From contig JAEWSJ010000013.1 in the NCBI GenBank assembly GCA_023398335.1, forward strand, positions 1-64,000: a stretch of 64,000 bases of DNA. The letters run 5' to 3'. The notes under the pieces were generated by a model. That model was not told the origin of the DNA and did not search any database. It saw only the letters and a list, made by a program, of their open reading frames with translations. Shown one piece after another: positions 60,232 to 64,000 of the stretch; position 1 is the stretch's first letter, and each line of letters starts with the position of its first letter. A program made the translations under genes and the position numbers. The stretch is from Bacillota bacterium. GTDB lineage: Bacteria; Bacillota_I; Bacilli_A; RFN20; CAG-288.

Positions 60232-62604
60232 ATGAAGAAAAACTTTAAAAATGGTATGACTTTAAGTATACTTGCTTTTTCTGTTTTATCACTCGCCTCT
60301 TGCGGTGATGATACAGCAGCAAAGAAATATACTTATCGTGATTATTTACCAGCGTCTCCTGAAACATGGAACGTACACAACTGGTCGACAAACTCTGATT
60401 CGCTTATTATGGGATATTCCGAAATTGGATTATACGATTTCGCGATGAACTCTTCTGGAGATGGATATGAAATAGTACCTGAAATGGCAAGTGGTGATCC
60501 TGTAACAGCTGAATTAACTGATGCTGAAAAGCAAAAGTACTATGATGCCACTACTGATGAGAAAAAAGCTGCATTAGCAGGAAAAGGTTATAAGTGGACA
60601 ATTAGTCTTAACCAAAACGCTAAATGGGAAGATGGTACAATCATTAATGCTGATACTTATGTCGAATCTATGGAGTTAATGCTCAATTCTAAATATAAGA
60701 ATTTAAGAGCTTCAACATATACAAGTGGTACTGCTCAATTAGCTCACGCTTCAGATTATAATAAGAATGGTGAATCAATTTATGAAGATCCTTCTAAAAC
60801 TGCAGTTGATAGTAATTTCTACTTCAACTTATATGAAAAGTTACCACAATTTAGTTATAACTATAGTATGGATGATTTATTTAGTGGATACTTATCAGCC
60901 GCTTCTGCTCCTAAATTAGCTGCTGCATTTGCAGATGAAGCAACATGGGGAAATAAACAAGTTTCTAAATATGTTGTAATTAATGCTTCAAATGCTGCTG
61001 CAATTGTTGATTATCTAAATGAAGTTGCTTCATTGTTCGGTGGATTCCCAACAATTAGCACAGCTCTCACTCCTACAACAGATTTATCTGGTGAAGCTGT
61101 TGTTGACTGGGGCTTTGTAAAAACTGGTACATATAGCGCTGAATTCAAAGATGTTGGTATTAAGAAAGAAAGTGATTACTCATTCTCTTTATATCTTGCA
61201 GCTCCAATTTCAAAGAATTTCAATTTCTACTATAGCGTTGGTGCAAGTAACTGGATTGTCAAAAAAGATATTTATGTTAGTAATACAACCACCACTGGTG
61301 GATTATCAAAGACAACATATGGTACTACTAAAGATGCTTATATGTCTTATGGTCCATACAAACTCACAGATTATCAATTAGATAAAACAATCAAACTTGA
61401 TAGAAATGAAAATTGGTATGGTTGGACTGATGGAAAACATAAAGATCAATATCAAACAACAGATATTGAAGTTAAGATTATCGCTGATGAAAATGCTGCC
61501 TTATTAGCATTTGAAAATGGTGAAATTGATAGTATTGGTTTAAGACCAGCTGATTTATCTAAGTATGGTAAGTCTTCAAATCTTCTTTATACACCACAAT
61601 CTTATACAACAAAGATGTCTCTTAATAGTAACTATGCTGCTTTAAAAGCTAGACAAGATCAATCTAAGAAAGAAAATAAAACTATCTTAGCAAACAGAGA
61701 CTTCCGTGAAGCCTTATCTTGGTCAATCAATAGAACTGATTTAGCACAAACACAAACAGCAGGATCACAAGGATACTTAGTTCCAATTAATGATTCTTAC
61801 ATTGCTGATTCTGATACAGGCTTAAGATATCGTAATACTGAAGAAGGTAAGAGAGTTATCACTAACGTATTTGGTACTAATGCCTCTGGTTACGATCACG
61901 ATAAAGTTGTTTCTTTAGTTAAAAAAGCAGTTGATACAGAAATTGCATCTAAATCTGATGGACACTATAGAGAAGGCGATAAAGTTGTCTTATTATGGTC
62001 CGTTTATAATGATGGATGGAAGACAATGATTGATTGGCTCATCGAAAAGATTCAATCCGCTATGGTTGGTACAGCTCTTGAAGGCAAACTTGAAATTAAG
62101 ACTGAATATGATCTTCAATATGCTGATAAGATGCAAGCGGGTAAAACAGATATTTGTATGTCTACATGGGGTGGAGCTACATTTGATCCATATGGTATTC
62201 CAGAAGTTTATTGTGATGCTTCTTACAAATATGAATTTGGATTTAATCCACTTGATGAGAATACAGCGTTTGCTGTTGAAGGAATAGAAAACGGCGATAA
62301 GCATACATTCCAATGGTGGTATGATGCTTTAAATAAGTCTACTGGTGCTTATAATGCTTCTTCTGCAACAACAGCTGTAAGAATTAAGATTCTTGCTGCA
62401 TGGGAAGAAAATTATATTAAGACTTTCAATGTTATCTCTTTATATGCAAGACGTTCTGTTTCTATTGAATCATTCAAAGTAAAACAAGGAACAGAAGATT
62501 ACAATGAATTATATGGTTATGGTGGTGTCAGATTTATGACATATAACTATACTGATTCTGAATGGGCAACAAGAGTTTCTTCGGGTCTTGACTATACAAT
62601 TTAA
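60232..62604 (+). CDS. oppA: Oligopeptide-binding lipoprotein (SBP family 5)
   Basis: 790 residues. Signal with LSLASC, lipid on Cys24. Family-5 features: PETWNVHNWSTNSDS, KWTISLNQNAKWEDGTIINA, YGPYKLTDYQLDKTIKLDRN, NRDFREALSWSINR. Longer than typical OppA (about 550-600), with inserts in the first half (60700-61150). Binds peptides and delivers them to OppBC. Own promoter. A hairpin separates it from oppB, so more OppA than permease may be made. Confidence 0.9.
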   Translation: MKKNFKNGMTLSILAFSVLSLASCGDDTAAKKYTYRDYLPASPETWNVHNWSTNSDSLIMGYSEIGLYDFAMNSSGDGYEIVPEMASGDPVTAELTDAEKQKYYDATTDEKKAALAGKGYKWTISLNQNAKWEDGTIINADTYVESMELMLNSKYKNLRASTYTSGTAQLAHASDYNKNGESIYEDPSKTAVDSNFYFNLYEKLPQFSYNYSMDDLFSGYLSAASAPKLAAAFADEATWGNKQVSKYVVINASNAAAIVDYLNEVASLFGGFPTISTALTPTTDLSGEAVVDWGFVKTGTYSAEFKDVGIKKESDYSFSLYLAAPISKNFNFYYSVGASNWIVKKDIYVSNTTTTGGLSKTTYGTTKDAYMSYGPYKLTDYQLDKTIKLDRNENWYGWTDGKHKDQYQTTDIEVKIIADENAALLAFENGEIDSIGLRPADLSKYGKSSNLLYTPQSYTTKMSLNSNYAALKARQDQSKKENKTILANRDFREALSWSINRTDLAQTQTAGSQGYLVPINDSYIADSDTGLRYRNTEEGKRVITNVFGTNASGYDHDKVVSLVKKAVDTEIASKSDGHYREGDKVVLLWSVYNDGWKTMIDWLIEKIQSAMVGTALEGKLEIKTEYDLQYADKMQAGKTDICMSTWGGATFDPYGIPEVYCDASYKYEFGFNPLDENTAFAVEGIENGDKHTFQWWYDALNKSTGAYNASSATTAVRIKILAAWEENYIKTFNVISLYARRSVSIESFKVKQGTEDYNELYGYGGVRFMTYNYTDSEWATRVSSGLDYTI

Positions 62605-62640
62605 TTAGTTTATTCAAATAGATTAATTTAGTGTAATTAT

Positions 62641-62680
62641 AAGGGTGTCATATATATATATATTGATGCCCTTATTTTTA
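62641..62680 (+). terminator. Hairpin terminator/attenuator between oppA and oppB
   Basis: AAGGGTGTCATATATAT pairs imperfectly with ATATTGATGCCCTT, followed by ATTTTTATTT. Partial read-through would set the oppA:oppB ratio. No full promoter is obvious before oppB. Confidence 0.7.
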
Positions 62681-62780
62681 TTTAAATGTGTGATATTTAG
62701 TATTAATACTCGATTTTTTGTTGTATTATATTAATACTTCATATAAAATATTTAATTAGAAATGAGAGAGGGAAAACTAA

Positions 62781-63740
62781 ATGTTTAAATATACTTTAAA
62801 AAGAATAGGGCTATTATTAATTACTTTTTTTGTAGTAATGTTAATGTGCTTTGTTTTATTAAAATTAGTTCCTGAGACTATTGTTTGTACTCCTACTTCC
62901 CAAGGTGGAAACTGTGATGCAGTTTATGCCTGGTATGAAGCCATGGGTTATAACAAGCCAATTATGGAACAATTCTGGATTTACTTATCCAAATTCTTTA
63001 CAGGTGATTTTGGTATGGGTACAAAAATGTATCCTATGCAAAGCGTTGTTAGTGTTATGGCGCAAAAATTACCAGCTACTATTGCGGTTAATATATATAC
63101 AATGATTTTCTCTGTTCCACTTGGATTATTATTTGGTGCTTTTGCTGCATTAAAGAAAAATAAATGGCAAGATCAAGCTATATCAGTTGGTGTTATGCTT
63201 ATTATTTCAGTTCCAAGTTATGTTTATTGCTTTATAATTTTATATTTACTTTGTTTTAAACTTGGCTGGTTCCCATTACGTGTTAATGATGGAACAAATT
63301 ATTTTACTTTCGAAATGTTTTATTCGATGATTCCAGCGTGTTTATGTTTGGGTTTAGGTACTATTGCAGGATTAACTAGATATACTAGAGCTGAATTAAC
63401 TGAAGTATTAACTAGTGAATATATGCTTCTTGCAAGAGCTAAAGGCTTATCAAGAGGACAAGCAACAGTAAGACACGCATTTAGAAATGCTATGGTTCCT
63501 ATTTTTCCTATGATATTAGGTGAAATTATTGGTGTCTTAGGCGGTTCGCTTATTGTTGAAAAATTCTTTTCTATTCCAGGAGTTGGTAATTTGTATATTC
63601 AATCAATTACAGTTATGGATTACAGTTTCTATATGTTCTTGAATATGTTCTATATTTCTATAGGACTTGTTGCGGGACTTGTTATCGATTTATCTTATGG
63701 ATTAATCGATCCACGTATAAGAATGGGAGGTAGAAAATAA
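62781..63740 (+). CDS. oppB: Oligopeptide ABC permease OppB
   Basis: 319 residues, six helices. Starts MFKYTLKRIGLLLITFFVVM (typical OppB) and has GDFGMGT and the EAA-type loop (EYMLLARAKGLSRGQATVRH). Inner-membrane channel half. Stop overlaps the oppC ATG by one base. SD GAGAGGG. Confidence 0.95.
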   Translation: MFKYTLKRIGLLLITFFVVMLMCFVLLKLVPETIVCTPTSQGGNCDAVYAWYEAMGYNKPIMEQFWIYLSKFFTGDFGMGTKMYPMQSVVSVMAQKLPATIAVNIYTMIFSVPLGLLFGAFAALKKNKWQDQAISVGVMLIISVPSYVYCFIILYLLCFKLGWFPLRVNDGTNYFTFEMFYSMIPACLCLGLGTIAGLTRYTRAELTEVLTSEYMLLARAKGLSRGQATVRHAFRNAMVPIFPMILGEIIGVLGGSLIVEKFFSIPGVGNLYIQSITVMDYSFYMFLNMFYISIGLVAGLVIDLSYGLIDPRIRMGGRK

Positions 63741-64000
63741 TGAAAAAAAATAGCTTTGATAATTCTTTGTCTAAAGAAGAATTTAGTTTTGTTCAAAAAG
63801 ATGCAAAGATATTTGATCAAAAATTCCAAACCAAGAAGATCGGTTCTTTTAAAGACGCTATGATTAGATTTTCTAGAAATAAAGGATCGGTTATCGCTTT
63901 TATAATTTTAGGTTTATTGGTATTGTTTTCAATTGTTGTTCCGATTGTTAGTGGATATGATGTATCTTATACTGATTCTTATTATGTAAATTGTACTCCA
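63740..64000 (+). CDS. oppC: Oligopeptide ABC permease OppC (5' part, cut by window end)
   Basis: First 87 codons. ATG overlaps the oppB stop (TAATG). The cytoplasmic N-terminus is MKKNSFDNSLSKEEFSFVQK, followed by the first helix (GSVIAFIILGLLVLFSIVVP). Place and topology fit OppC. The ATPases oppD/oppF are expected beyond the window. Confidence 0.9.
   Translation, partial: MKKNSFDNSLSKEEFSFVQKDAKIFDQKFQTKKIGSFKDAMIRFSRNKGSVIAFIILGLLVLFSIVVPIVSGYDVSYTDSYYVNCTP

Overview
The window is AT-rich (roughly two-thirds A+T) and comes from a bacterial chromosome of the low-GC Gram-positive type. It uses the standard code: TGG is Trp, and TGA ends yhaO and ligA. Support for Bacillota includes strong Shine-Dalgarno sites, a Met T-box, a perfect CcpA cre, GatCAB, the pcrA-ligA pair and a PerR-type regulator. 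Several traits lean toward the Mollicutes or nearby uncultured Bacilli lineages. These are a lipoprotein-rich gene set, a membrane nuclease beside an ABC importer as in Mycoplasma, and Asn at the RpoB position equivalent to E. coli 526. Class III ribonucleotide reductase and a reverse rubrerythrin point to an anaerobe, probably host- or gut-associated. The species is not identifiable by eye.

Layout. 0-7.1 kb is mainly minus strand: a YhaO/YhaN DNA-repair pair, small beta-rich proteins, a decayed winged-helix gene, a four-copy iteron-like repeat, tRNA-Gly and a GtrA-type membrane protein. 7.2-14.9 kb holds pcrA-ligA and gatC-gatA-gatB. 15.1-21.9 kb holds two lipoproteins (the first frameshifted in its signal peptide), a PerR-like oxidative stress pair, tgt-queA-queH and another lipoprotein under a large palindrome. 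21.9-28.5 kb holds a PH-domain membrane gene broken by an in-frame TAA, a MATE exporter, nrdG-nrdD (NrdD carrying a redoxin domain) and an AraC-type regulator. 28.6-33.2 kb is the str operon (rpsL, rpsG, fusA, tuf). 33.2-35.1 kb has two RDD membrane proteins.

35.1-43.9 kb is a nine-kilobase importer operon: an ATPase with a Lys/Glu tail, two permeases, two paralogous binding lipoproteins, a thermonuclease-type lipoprotein and an Ig/OB-fold lipoprotein. It is preceded by a cre and a good promoter. 43.9-49.1 kb has a PTS EIIC-like protein, mntP, a membrane protein and metN-metI-metQ under a T-box. 49.4-60.1 kb has tRNA-Ser and rplK-rplA-rplJ-rplL-rpoB-rpoC with leader RNAs. 60.1-64 kb starts an oligopeptide importer (oppA, oppB, start of oppC).

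The most interesting material is the importer plus surface nuclease cluster, which looks like a nucleic-acid scavenging unit. Next come the NrdD-redoxin fusion, the RpoB substitution, the repairable frameshift in a surface lipoprotein, and several unassigned operators and repeats. I did not find a CRISPR array, phage, insertion sequence or obvious defence island.
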